A DNA stretch of 64,000 bases, from positions 8,479,703-8,543,702 of the forward strand of contig CP016211.1 of assembly GCA_001931535.1 (NCBI GenBank), read 5' to 3'. The translations under genes and the position numbers were made by a program. The stretch is from Minicystis rosea. Its GTDB lineage: Bacteria > Myxococcota_A > Polyangia > Polyangiales > Polyangiaceae. Below are positions 54,350 through 62,474 of this stretch, piece after piece. Every line of letters starts with the position of its first letter. The first letter of the stretch is position 1. The notes beneath the pieces were generated by a model. The model searched no databases, was not told the origin of the DNA, and saw only the letters and a program-made list of their open reading frames with translations.

Positions 54350-55114
54350 CTACTTGTTCTTGGGCTTGGGCTCGGACCGCTTGCGGGCAGCATCCGCGAG
54401 GAGCTGAGCAACGCCGGTATCCTCCTGCCCCACGGCCGCGAGGATTCGATAACAAGCGCCCCATAGCTTCTTCTGCGCAGAGACCGCGTCGTGCATCTCG
54501 CTCGTCGCCTGCTTCTGCACGCCCTTGGCGGTGGCCCGCTCGGCAAGCTTGCCCGCGAGCGCATCCGCGCCGGCGAGGAGCGCGTCGAGCCGTGGCTTGC
54601 TCACCTTCCGCTGCGAAAGCGCCGAGTGAATGGCCGTGAGCTCCACGAGAGCACGCGCATCCCGCCCAATCTCCGCACGCAAAGCCTCCTGCGAAGCACG
54701 TTTGGCCGCAACCTTCTTGTCGTTGCCCTTCGGGTCGGTCTCGGTCCTGAAATAGATTTCGGCCTCGTTGATCAAGATACGATCGACGCTCTTCATCACC
54801 TCGGCTGGTGCCGAGGCTTCGCCCAGATCGTGCCGCACGGCCTGGAGGACGCTCATGACCGCGTTGTATTCCTTTTGCAACGCGCGAAAGTTGGAGAGCA
54901 CGGTGAAGGTTGCGGCTCCGCCGGCCGCCTGTGCCGAGCTCTGCACCTGACTCAAGACCTCGGCGCGATGGCCATTCTCGCTGATTCGTTGGAGATCGGT
55001 GGGGAGGCCGCCCCTTTCCTCATAGGCGGAGAGTAGCGCGGGGGTTTTGAGGATGTGGTCTGCGGCCCGGGTGCGGGCAGCAACGGTGGTGTCGAAGGTG
55101 GTGATGTTTGCCAT
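54350..55114 (-). CDS. Helical hypothetical protein
   Basis: 254 aa from ATG 55114 (MANITTFDTTVAARTRAADHILKTPALLSAYEERGGLPTDL). Predicted almost entirely helical, Ala/Glu/Lys-rich; ends in a basic tail (RKRSEPKPKNK). No Cys-rich, signal or catalytic motif seen, and I do not recognise the family. Candidate ribosome site GGAGG lies upstream of a GCTCTCATC spacer. The gene follows a long G-rich (C-rich on its own strand) leader and ends beside the minisatellite. Codon use matches the neighbours. Confidence 0.7.
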   Translation of the reverse strand: MANITTFDTTVAARTRAADHILKTPALLSAYEERGGLPTDLQRISENGHRAEVLSQVQSSAQAAGGAATFTVLSNFRALQKEYNAVMSVLQAVRHDLGEASAPAEVMKSVDRILINEAEIYFRTETDPKGNDKKVAAKRASQEALRAEIGRDARALVELTAIHSALSQRKVSKPRLDALLAGADALAGKLAERATAKGVQKQATSEMHDAVSAQKKLWGACYRILAAVGQEDTGVAQLLADAARKRSEPKPKNK

Positions 55115-56041
55115 GATGAGAGCCTCCGTGTTGACGGGGTGATGGGCCGGGTGGCCCGGTGAGGGGGAATGGTGGATCGCGGAGAGGGGTGGCGGTAGGG
55201 GAGAATGAGTGGTGGGGGCGTAAATTGGGAATGGGGCGGTGGGGGTGGATGGGTGGGAAGGCGGCGAAGGGGCGGGGGCGACGGGTAGAGGGTTGATGAG
55301 GGGGAAACGCGGTGCGGAGGTCGTGGCCGGCGTGGCGGGCAATGAACGCGCGCGACACCTGGAGCGCGGAGCTGCGCTTCGTCGGTGCGTCATGCGGGTC
55401 GTGGGGCGGAGGGCGAGATGGCCGCTTCGGGAGCAAGGTGAGGTGGAAGGAGATGGGGTGCGCGGGGGTGGTGATGGAGGATCGAGGCTGGGTGTAAGCG
55501 GGTTGCTGGCGAGGGCGGAGACGATTTTTGTTGAAGAGAGCAATGAAGGCGCATTGCTATGGGGTTTTTGGGGAGCGCGTGGCAACGGGGATACGGAGAT
55601 AGGCTGCACGGGGCGGCGTACCTGTGCCTCGCAAGCTCGGCGCGGCACCCTTGGCCTTCTGGCGTTCACAGAGCCCCTTCGCCAGTAGGATCGAGGAATC
55701 GTCTCGCCGACCCATTCAACAGATGCTTGGCGCAGAATGATCCTTGAGAGGTCGAGTTGCGGCGGAACGAGGATACGTTGCCGCCTCGAAAGTCGGTCCT
55801 GGAACCGCTGCCGCAAGCAAGTAGAAGGTGGCAACGTGTACGCGCGCGGAAGCGGCTATTCAGGTTCCAGAACATTGGCTGAACGAGACCACGCCTCCTT
55901 GGGCATTCATCGGCAACTGCCTCGTGAGAGCGAGGCTGCGTCCGGTGACGCTCTACCGACCGTCGACGCCTCGCAATGGTTCATGGTAAGGTCTCGCGTT
56001 GATGTGGCCTCAATCGAGCCCCCATTAACGCGAGAACCGGC
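55115..56041. other. Long intergenic region with a strand-biased G-rich tract
   Basis: 927 bases without a convincing gene. From 55137 to 55320 the plus strand is strongly purine/G-rich, and 55228-55258 contains five runs of three or more Gs close enough to form a G-quadruplex. The part after 55550 is lower in GC and has no coding signature. It holds the promoter for 55114. Confidence 0.6.
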
Positions 56042-56467
56042 ATGTCCCCCAATGATGCGAAGTCAGTCATGTGCGAACATCGAAGCGTGCGTTGCGCGAA
56101 CCGACATGGCAGGAGGTTGTCTCGGCTAGCAGCTGGCGGGCTGTTCGCTCTGCTATTCATCGCATGCGCAGCGTGCGGCGACGGAGGAGGGACTTCGGGC
56201 ACCGGAGGAGGCGGAGGGACGTTGGGCACGGGAGGCAGCGGAGGCGGATTACCGGCGATCGGATGTGCAAACTTCGACAACTGGCAATGCCAGACCGCGG
56301 GTTACCAGTGTATTGCAAGTTGCGATCAGCAACAGATTGCATGCGACGGTATCAAGTGCGCACGCGCGACAAGTACCACGTCGGCCGCTATCTGCATGGA
56401 TGTCAGCCCCCAGCAACTAGACAGCTGCGGAGATTGCCGGGCCGCATTCGAGGCTGGCTGTTTCTAG
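56042..56467 (+). CDS. Small Cys-containing lipoprotein
   Basis: 141 aa; the ATG at 56069 is an alternative start. A hydrophobic helix GLFALLFIACAAC ends in a lipobox, followed by a Gly/Thr-rich linker (GTSGTGGGGGTLGTGGSGGG). The mature ~65 residues have ten Cys (CANFDNWQCQTAGYQCIASCDQQQIACDGIKC... CGDCRAAFEAGCF), implying several disulphides. Family not recognised. Base composition here is less GC-rich than elsewhere, which suggests accessory DNA. Confidence 0.65.
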   Translation: MSPNDAKSVMCEHRSVRCANRHGRRLSRLAAGGLFALLFIACAACGDGGGTSGTGGGGGTLGTGGSGGGLPAIGCANFDNWQCQTAGYQCIASCDQQQIACDGIKCARATSTTSAAICMDVSPQQLDSCGDCRAAFEAGCF

Positions 56468-56582
56468 CCGTCCAACTGCGCAATGTACCTGACGGGCACG
56501 CGCGGCGCGCGCCCCTCCGGTGACCGCCAACTCGTCGCGCAGACGGTACCGACCGGCTTTGCGCTGAGATATGCACGGCAGC

Positions 56583-57175
56583 ATGGGCCTATACGACTAC
56601 TACCTCCCAACCTCACGACTCCCCTGCCCCAAGTGCGGCGCAACGCTCGTGGAGTGGCAGGGGAAGTCCGGCCCCTGTGACCTATTCGAGTGGATTCAAG
56701 GCTCCCCCGCCCCTCTCGGCAGCGTGTAGACGAGGAGTGTGCGCTCCCCGAACCCGAGCGAAACAACCTCAGACTTCCAGAGCGCTTCGAGATCCATACC
56801 GAGTGTGCACGCTGCCGCGTGTGGATCGAGGCCGAAGGCTCTTGCGACGATGGAATCTGGCAATCCCTCGATCTCGTCGAACCGCTCGAGCCTCCTGGAC
56901 TACCGGACGGGTGGAACCTCATCCGAGGAAACGATCGCCGACACATCGCACGTGAGCTCGATCGTGAGATTCCGCCTGGGCACGTGCTCCATGGAGTCAG
57001 GATCACGCCTCTTGCACGTCACGAGGCCCGCGACGATGTCCTCGTTCGAGCAGGTGGCGCGCCCATGCCTCTCTATCTCGTGCACCTCACATGGCGCCAA
57101 GAGACAGATCCGGCTTGGCCAGCAGCGCATCCGTTTCAGAGCATGGCGGACTTCGCCATCGCCGAGGGAACGTAG
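56583..57175 (+). CDS. Zinc-ribbon-like hypothetical protein, frameshifted
   Basis: The ATG at 56583 opens MGLYDYYLPTSRLPCPKCGATLVEWQGKSGPCDLFEWIQGS but meets TAG at 56727. The +2 frame continues smoothly as VDEECALPEPERNNLRLPERFEIHTECARCRVWIEAEGSCDDGIWQ and on to 57175. One missing base, most simply in the C5 run at 56704-56708, would join them into a ~197-aa protein. CPKCG and CARC could bind a zinc ion. 'MGL-DYY'-type starts occur in small paralogous proteins of myxobacteria, sometimes next to toxins, but no partner toxin is visible. Either a sequencing error or a true pseudogene. Confidence 0.6.
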
Positions 57176-57497
57176 CGTGTAGCGCATTCATGCTCGGCGA
57201 AACGGCTCTGGTGAGCAAGCAGCCCAACACCTTCCTCGAGTGTGCAGCGGTTCGAGCTCTGCTTCGCGTGCGCCGCCAACGTCGCAGCGCTCGCCCCTCC
57301 GCGCTCGCAAGGGCGCCGTAACGCCCGCGCTCCAGCTCCCTCCGACACCCACCGCCACCGCCATGCGGAATTGCACGACGCCCAACCCCAGCCTCCCGCA
57401 TCCTGCATGGGGCAAAGGCCGCCTTCCCTTTAGCACCCCCGCACATTTCACCATCGAGCCCTCGGCACGCCCAATGCTCTGGCCATGCCCGAGCCCC

Positions 57498-57773
57498 ATG
57501 TCTCCAGATCCCTACCGCACCGCGCGAGACACCGCGCCGAGCCCCTCCCGCCCACAAGCGGCCGTCTCCCTGGAGATCGCAGTGGCCGCCGGCATCGCCT
57601 GGGTGCTCGTCGTCCTGCGCGTCACCCATGCGTTGTTGCGGGCAGACGCGCCCAGCCACGAGGTCGATGTCGCGTGGCTGGTCGTCATCCTCGCGCCCAT
57701 CGTCGTGTGGAAAGAGCTCGCCGCACGACGCAACGCGAACGCGAACAGCGACAGCAAGAGCCAATCCCTATAG
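57498..57773 (+). CDS. Small membrane protein
   Basis: 91 aa from ATG 57498 (MSPDPYRTARDTAPSPSRPQ). Two transmembrane segments, EIAVAAGIAWVLVVLRVTHALL and AWLVVILAPIVVWKELA, separated by a polar loop; the end is basic and Asn-rich. The sequence upstream in the same frame looks non-coding. No homology recognised. Confidence 0.45.
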   Translation: MSPDPYRTARDTAPSPSRPQAAVSLEIAVAAGIAWVLVVLRVTHALLRADAPSHEVDVAWLVVILAPIVVWKELAARRNANANSDSKSQSL

Positions 57774-58022
57774 ACGCGAACCGCGGCACCCAACGCTGGG
57801 TCGCCCTCGGCCTCTCCGAAGCACAACGTGGCTTACGGCGCGTGAAGGGGCATGGGCAGATGAATCTACGGCTCGCGGCACTCCGACCGAACACGGGAGT
57901 AGTCGAGGAGAGGAATGCCGCGTAGCGTGCGGATCACGCCGCCGCTGCGACCCGAAGCTCAACAGCGGGCGGTACTGCTCTCCGCCGAACCGTACACCCG
58001 GTCCGAGCGCGCGCGCCGGCTC

Positions 58023-58421
58023 CTATCGACGCCCCGTCAGCGCGGCCGCCACGACCAGGACGCCGAAGATCGCTGCGTTGAGCTTGGGCTGCCAGTACTC
58101 CATGAAGAGAACCGCGATGGCGAGCCACCCCGCGGCGGCGACACACGACAACGTCGCGACGGGGAGCTCGCTCAGCAAGTCCCGCGCGCGCCACGCGAGC
58201 CAGAGCCCGAGCAGGCCGAACACGAGCTGTCCGAACGCGAACGCCGAGTGGACGCCGTAGTAGAGGGTCGTTTCGGCGCTCGGGACGCGCTTGCCGCGCA
58301 GGTGCTGGGACACGACGTCGATCGCGAAGTGCATCGCTCCCGTGAAGGTCAGCCAGCCGTATGCCGCGTAGACGAGGTACTTGTGCATGTCGCGCTCCCG
58401 GGCTTCTGTGATCGTTTTCAT
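58023..58421 (-). CDS. Small multi-pass membrane protein
   Basis: 132 aa from ATG 58421, overlapping the stop of the SDR gene by four bases (ATGA). Four hydrophobic helices: LVYAAYGWLTFTGAMHFAIDVV, GVHSAFAFGQLVFGLLGLWLAW, VATLSCVAAAGWLAIAVLFME and LNAAIFGVLVVAAAL. A second Met ten codons in is an alternative start. Family not named with confidence. Coupled to the dehydrogenase, which suggests both act in one pathway. Confidence 0.75.
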   Translation of the reverse strand: MKTITEARERDMHKYLVYAAYGWLTFTGAMHFAIDVVSQHLRGKRVPSAETTLYYGVHSAFAFGQLVFGLLGLWLAWRARDLLSELPVATLSCVAAAGWLAIAVLFMEYWQPKLNAAIFGVLVVAAALTGRR

Positions 58422-59332
58422 CGGAAAGCGACGCCGGTGAGCTGTTCGGACACGCGCCAGAGGCGCTCGGCGGCGGCTCTGTCTGCCGCTCGCGGCGGCA
58501 CCTTCGCCACCGTCGGAAAGCCACGCAGTTCGTTCATCTTGTCCGGGCCGTAGTAGACGCCCGCTCTCGCCTCGGGCGAGGTCGCGGCAAACAGCGTGGG
58601 GAGCGCGCCCTGCGACGCGGGCTGGAACATGAACCACAAGAACGTGCGCATCATGCCGGCAGCACTCCACCGGCCGGGCGCGTTGTGCAGCAGGTCGGTG
58701 CGCGAGATGCCGGGGTGCGCGGCGATGCTGGCCACGCCCCACTGATTCGCCTCGCTGCGCCGCTGCAGCTCGAAGGCGAACATCAGGCAGGCGAGCTTCG
58801 ACTGGCCATAGGCCCGCATCGGATTGTAGCTCCGCTCCGCCTGCAGATCGTCGAAGTCGATCGCGCCGTCGCGCGCAGCGACGCTCGACAGCGTGACGAC
58901 GCGCGGGTTCGTCCCATTTCGCAGCAGCGGCAGGAGTCGGGCCGTCAGGGCGAAGTGGCCGAGATGGTTGGTGCCGAGCTGCAGCTCGAAGCCATCCGAG
59001 GTCTCCTGCCGCTTCGGCGGCGTCATCACGGCGGCGTTGTTGATCAGGACATCGACCTTGTCTCTCTGGCTACGCAGCCGTGCGGCGAAGTCCGACACCG
59101 ACTCGAGACTGGCGAGATCGACGTGCTCGAACCGGACAATCGCCGACGGCACTTCGGCGAGGACTCTCGCGACGGCGTCCGCTCCTCTTTGAGGATTGCG
59201 GCCCGCGATGATGACCTCGCCGCCTGCGCGCGCCAGCTCCAGCGCATCTTCGAGCCCGAGCCCGCCCGTGCCGGTGACCACGGCCAAACGGCCCTTCTGA
59301 GAAGGAATATCGGAGGTCTTCCAGTTCGTCAT
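58418..59332 (-). CDS. Short-chain dehydrogenase/reductase
   Basis: 304 aa from ATG 59332. Classical SDR motifs: cofactor loop TGTGGLG near residue 20, NNAAVM, catalytic Ser in TLSSVA, and YGQSK (Tyr/Lys). After the core comes AAHPGISRTDL and a C-terminal extension, as in retinol-dehydrogenase/WW-domain oxidoreductase-like SDRs. NAD(P)-dependent oxidation or reduction; substrate unknown. It is divergent from a LysR gene that probably regulates it, and coupled to a small membrane protein. Confidence 0.9.
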   Translation of the reverse strand: MTNWKTSDIPSQKGRLAVVTGTGGLGLEDALELARAGGEVIIAGRNPQRGADAVARVLAEVPSAIVRFEHVDLASLESVSDFAARLRSQRDKVDVLINNAAVMTPPKRQETSDGFELQLGTNHLGHFALTARLLPLLRNGTNPRVVTLSSVAARDGAIDFDDLQAERSYNPMRAYGQSKLACLMFAFELQRRSEANQWGVASIAAHPGISRTDLLHNAPGRWSAAGMMRTFLWFMFQPASQGALPTLFAATSPEARAGVYYGPDKMNELRGFPTVAKVPPRAADRAAAERLWRVSEQLTGVAFR

Positions 59333-59373
59333 GACGTTCCACCGGTGATGAGGACTGCTCTGGTCCTCGGGTT

Positions 59374-59403
59374 TCGTGGCAGCAGTGTTCGTGGCAGCAG
59401 TGT
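59374..59403. repeat. Two perfect 15-bp tandem repeats in a divergent promoter region
   Basis: TCGTGGCAGCAGTGT at 59374-59388 and 59389-59403, upstream of the SDR gene and 64 bases from the LysR start. Could be a regulator site or a replication-slippage product. Confidence 0.7.
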
Positions 59404-59447
59404 AAGACCGCGCGAGCCTCGCAAAAGAGCGCGCTCCTCCGACACAC

Positions 59448-59466
59448 TGTCTGTTACTTTCAGACA
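59448..59466 (+). promoter_or_regulatory. Palindrome abutting the LysR start codon
   Basis: TGTCTG, seven bases, CAGACA: perfect arms with T-N11-A, the same 6-7-6 layout as at 36631-36649. The last base directly precedes the ATG at 59467, so a bound regulator would block its own gene. Confidence 0.7.
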
Positions 59467-60369
59467 ATGAGCTTCGACCTCGACTCCCTCAAGGTGTACG
59501 TCCGGGTTGCCGAGCTGCGGAGCTTCACACAGGCTGCTCAGCAGCTCGGCATGCCGAAGGCGCGCGCGTCGGCGCACGTGCAAAGGCTCGAAGGCGAGCT
59601 CGGGGCGCAGCTCCTCCAGCGCTCGACACGCGTCGTTCGCCCCACGCCCGAGGGAGAGTTGCTGCTGAAGCGTGCCCCCAGCTTTCTCGCGGAGGCCGAG
59701 GAGATCGGGGCGCTCTTTCAAGCGGGTCGCGGGTTGCGTGGGAGGGTGCGTGTCGAGCTTCCCATCCTCGTCGCGCGCGAGCTCGTCATTCCTCGGCTAC
59801 CCGAGCTGCTCGCGCGCCATCCGCAACTCCAGTTGGAGATCTGCGCGAGCGACCGAATCGTGGCGGCGCAGCGCGAGGGGCTCGACCTCGTGCTGCGCGT
59901 GGGGCCGGCCGACGAGCCGGGGCTCGTCGGGCGCCGCATCGGCGAGGCGTCGATGATGAACTGCGCAAGCCCCTCGTACCTGCGCCAGCATGGAACTCCG
60001 CGCACGCTGGACGATCTACGCGACCACCTCGTCGTCCACTACGCCACCGACGCGGTCCCGGTCTTCGAGTACTTCGACGGCAAGACGTACAAGGAGCTGC
60101 CCATGCGCAGCGCGGTGACCGTCGACAACATCGAAGCGTACGAGGCGGCGGCCATCGCAGGCCTGGGCATCGTGCAGGTGCCGCGTCCCGGGCAGGAACG
60201 GCACGCGAACAAGCTCGTCGAGATTCTGCCGGAGCTCACGGCACGACCGGCGCCGATCACGCTGCTGCACACGCACGGGCGCTCCGCGCCGCGTCGCGTG
60301 CGTGCCGTGATGACTTGGCTGACGGAGCTGCTCTCACCCATCGTCAGCGAGCTCGTGAAGTCTCGATGA
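59467..60369 (+). CDS. LysR-family transcriptional regulator
   Basis: 300 aa. Winged helix at 5-65 (LRSFTQAAQQLGMPKARASAHVQRLEGELGAQLLQRSTRVV); effector-binding domain ~90-295 (GRVRVELPILVARELVIPRLPELLARHPQLQLEI; AAAIAGLGIVQVPRP). Resembles the YhjC/PA-type LysR group that controls a neighbouring oxidoreductase. It is divergent from the SDR gene with 134 bases between starts. The ATG follows an operator-like palindrome immediately. The stop overlaps a short downstream reading frame. Confidence 0.92.
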   Translation: MSFDLDSLKVYVRVAELRSFTQAAQQLGMPKARASAHVQRLEGELGAQLLQRSTRVVRPTPEGELLLKRAPSFLAEAEEIGALFQAGRGLRGRVRVELPILVARELVIPRLPELLARHPQLQLEICASDRIVAAQREGLDLVLRVGPADEPGLVGRRIGEASMMNCASPSYLRQHGTPRTLDDLRDHLVVHYATDAVPVFEYFDGKTYKELPMRSAVTVDNIEAYEAAAIAGLGIVQVPRPGQERHANKLVEILPELTARPAPITLLHTHGRSAPRRVRAVMTWLTELLSPIVSELVKSR

Positions 60370-60584
60370 CGAGAGCGCAGGTCCGTCGTCTCGCCGAGGT
60401 CGCTCATGCGCAGCTGCCCCGGGAGGATGGGCGGGAGCGGCTCGACGGAGTCCACGAATTGCGTGCGCGGGCTCCTCGAAGCCGTCCAGAGTCTCGACGA
60501 CGAGCCAGCGCTGGAGGACTTCTTCGTTGCACAGGCCGAACGAAGATGGCCATCACGTCGGAGCCCGGACGGTTGCGTCGAAGC
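60366..60584 (+). pseudogene. Possible remnant of a gene after lysR
   Basis: An ATG overlaps the LysR stop (ATGA) and opens MTRAQVRRLAEVAHAQLPREDGRERLDG; a +1 frame continues with a coding-like stretch CVRGLLEAVQSLDDEPALEDFFVAQAERRWPS. The two halves are in different frames and run into the end of the convergent histidine-kinase gene. Family unknown; might be a decayed short gene. Confidence 0.25.
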
Positions 60585-62474
60585 TCACCGGCCCACGCCC
60601 TCCTCCAAAGGCAGCACCAGCGAGAACGTACTCCCCTTCCCCGGCTCACTCGCCACCGAAAGGTCCCCGCCGTGCTGCAGCACGATCTCCCGCGCAATCG
60701 AGAGCCCGAGGCCATGCCGTCCCTGGCCACTGCCAGACGACGTCGTGAACGATCGATCGAACACACGGGGCAACAGCTCCGCGCTAATCCCCTCACCCGT
60801 ATCCGCCACGTCGATGCGAAGCGCATGATCCTCGCGTGAGGATCTCAACGTCACCCGGCCGCCGGCCGGCGTGTGGCGGATGGCATTCGACACGAGATTC
60901 GAAAGCGCGATGGACAGCCGCTCGGGGTCGACGCTAGCCGAGCCTTGCTGGCCATCGGGCTCGACATCGAGCGCTACGCCCTTGTCTCGGGCAATCGATC
61001 GGTGGGCATCGGCAACCTCGTAGAGCAGGCCTGAAGGATCGATGCTCACGCGGTGAAGAGCACCTGCTTCGGCTTCGATGCGGACCACGTCGAGCAGCTC
61101 TTCCACCATGGTGCGGAGGCGTTCGGTGTCGTCGCGCGCGGTGGTGACGAGCTCGCGTTGATCGCCGGAGAGGGCGCCGGTGGATGGCTCGAGCAACAAG
61201 TGCGTGGCCATGCGCAGCGAGGTGAGAGGTGTTTTGAATTGATGGCTCACCGTTGCGACCATGTCGCTCTTCAGGTCGTCGATGCGGCGGAAGCGGGTGA
61301 CGTCCTGCGCGACGACGACGGCGCTGGGGCGCTCCTTGGGGGCGGTGACGAGCGGCAAAGCGCGCACGAGGTAGTGTTTCTCCACGCCGTTCTCGCGGTG
61401 GGGGACGGCCTCGGAGAGGCTCTGCGGGAGCACGGGGGCGCCGCTCTGGAGGGCGCGATCGCGGGCCTCGGCGAGCTCGAGGGGCAAGGTGATGGCGGCG
61501 TCGCGGAGCTCCTCGGCGGAGCCGCCGCGGACGTGGAAGGCGCGCTCGGCGGCCTCGTTGGCGAGGAGGACGCCGCCGTCGCGATCGAGAACGACCACGG
61601 GATCGAGCAGGCAGGCGAGCGTGGAGCGCGCCAGATCTTTGGCGGCGAGCAGCTCGCCGAGGGAGCTCTGCCGGTAGGCGCGGAGCTGTTCGGTCATGCG
61701 GTTGAAGGCGACGGCCAAGGCGGAGAGCTCCTCGAGGTCGGGCTCTTCGACGGAGACATCGAGGTCGCCTTCGCCGATGGCGCGGGCCGATTGCGTGAGG
61801 GCCGCGAGCGGGCGACCGATGGATTGCGGGAGGCGATAGGCGAACCAGAGCACGAAGATGACGGCGGCGATGCTGACGCCGAGGGCCGCGTCCACCGTGC
61901 GCCGCGCCAGGGCTTTGGCGTTGCGATCGGCGGCCTCCATGCTGGCTTGGTTGAGGCGGAGCACGCGCTGCACGCGCTCCTGGATGGCGGTGAAGCGCGG
62001 GAGGAGCTCGCGGAAATAGAGGTCCTGCTGCTCGGCCGGGGGGAGCACGAGGGCGCGATCGACCTCGTGGCCGTAGGCGGTGAAGCGCTCGCGGATTTCG
62101 TGGACGAGATCGCCTTCGCCGGGCACGGTGACGTTGCGCTCTTCTTTGGAGAGCGCGTCTTCGAAGATGCGGCGGTTCGCGGCGAGGATGGGCGCGGCGA
62201 TGTCGCGGCGGCCGAGGGTCGCGATGAGGGCGGCCGAGTCCTGCCGCTCGAGCGCGAGGGTCATCTGCTCGCAGAGCACGGCCGACGCGTAGTTCTCGCG
62301 GAGGATGGTGGAGACCGCGTCGCCGAGACGATCGAGCGAGGCGACGGCGGCGACGGCGAGCACCACGAAGGCCGCGGCCACCGCCGCGAAGCCGAGGCGC
62401 AGCCGGCCGTGGATCGAGGGCCCGGCCGCCTTCGCGCGGCGCGGGGAGGCGGGCGGGACGCTCTCGGTGACCAT
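60585..62474 (-). CDS. Sensor histidine kinase (HAMP-PAS-HisKA-HATPase)
   Basis: 629 aa. ATG 62474 overlaps the regulator's stop (TGATG). Two transmembrane helices at ~33-55 and ~205-225 enclose a ~150-residue periplasmic sensor; then HAMP (YRLPQSIGRPLAALTQSARAIGEGDLDV), a PAS domain (LLDPVVVLDRDGGVLLANEAAERAF), HisKA with VSHQFKTPLTSLRMATHL (phospho-His), and HATPase (NLVSNAIRHTPAGG; VADTGEGIS; GRHGLGLSIAREI). Domain order matches KinB/NtrB-like sensors paired with NtrC-type regulators. The signal sensed is unknown. Confidence 0.93.
   Translation of the reverse strand: MVTESVPPASPRRAKAAGPSIHGRLRLGFAAVAAAFVVLAVAAVASLDRLGDAVSTILRENYASAVLCEQMTLALERQDSAALIATLGRRDIAAPILAANRRIFEDALSKEERNVTVPGEGDLVHEIRERFTAYGHEVDRALVLPPAEQQDLYFRELLPRFTAIQERVQRVLRLNQASMEAADRNAKALARRTVDAALGVSIAAVIFVLWFAYRLPQSIGRPLAALTQSARAIGEGDLDVSVEEPDLEELSALAVAFNRMTEQLRAYRQSSLGELLAAKDLARSTLACLLDPVVVLDRDGGVLLANEAAERAFHVRGGSAEELRDAAITLPLELAEARDRALQSGAPVLPQSLSEAVPHRENGVEKHYLVRALPLVTAPKERPSAVVVAQDVTRFRRIDDLKSDMVATVSHQFKTPLTSLRMATHLLLEPSTGALSGDQRELVTTARDDTERLRTMVEELLDVVRIEAEAGALHRVSIDPSGLLYEVADAHRSIARDKGVALDVEPDGQQGSASVDPERLSIALSNLVSNAIRHTPAGGRVTLRSSREDHALRIDVADTGEGISAELLPRVFDRSFTTSSGSGQGRHGLGLSIAREIVLQHGGDLSVASEPGKGSTFSLVLPLEEGVGR

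Noticed and set aside
55239..55834. Several open frames in the G-rich leader region
   Set aside because: Composition-driven (Gly/Arg or Pro/Ser runs), no ribosome site or domain.
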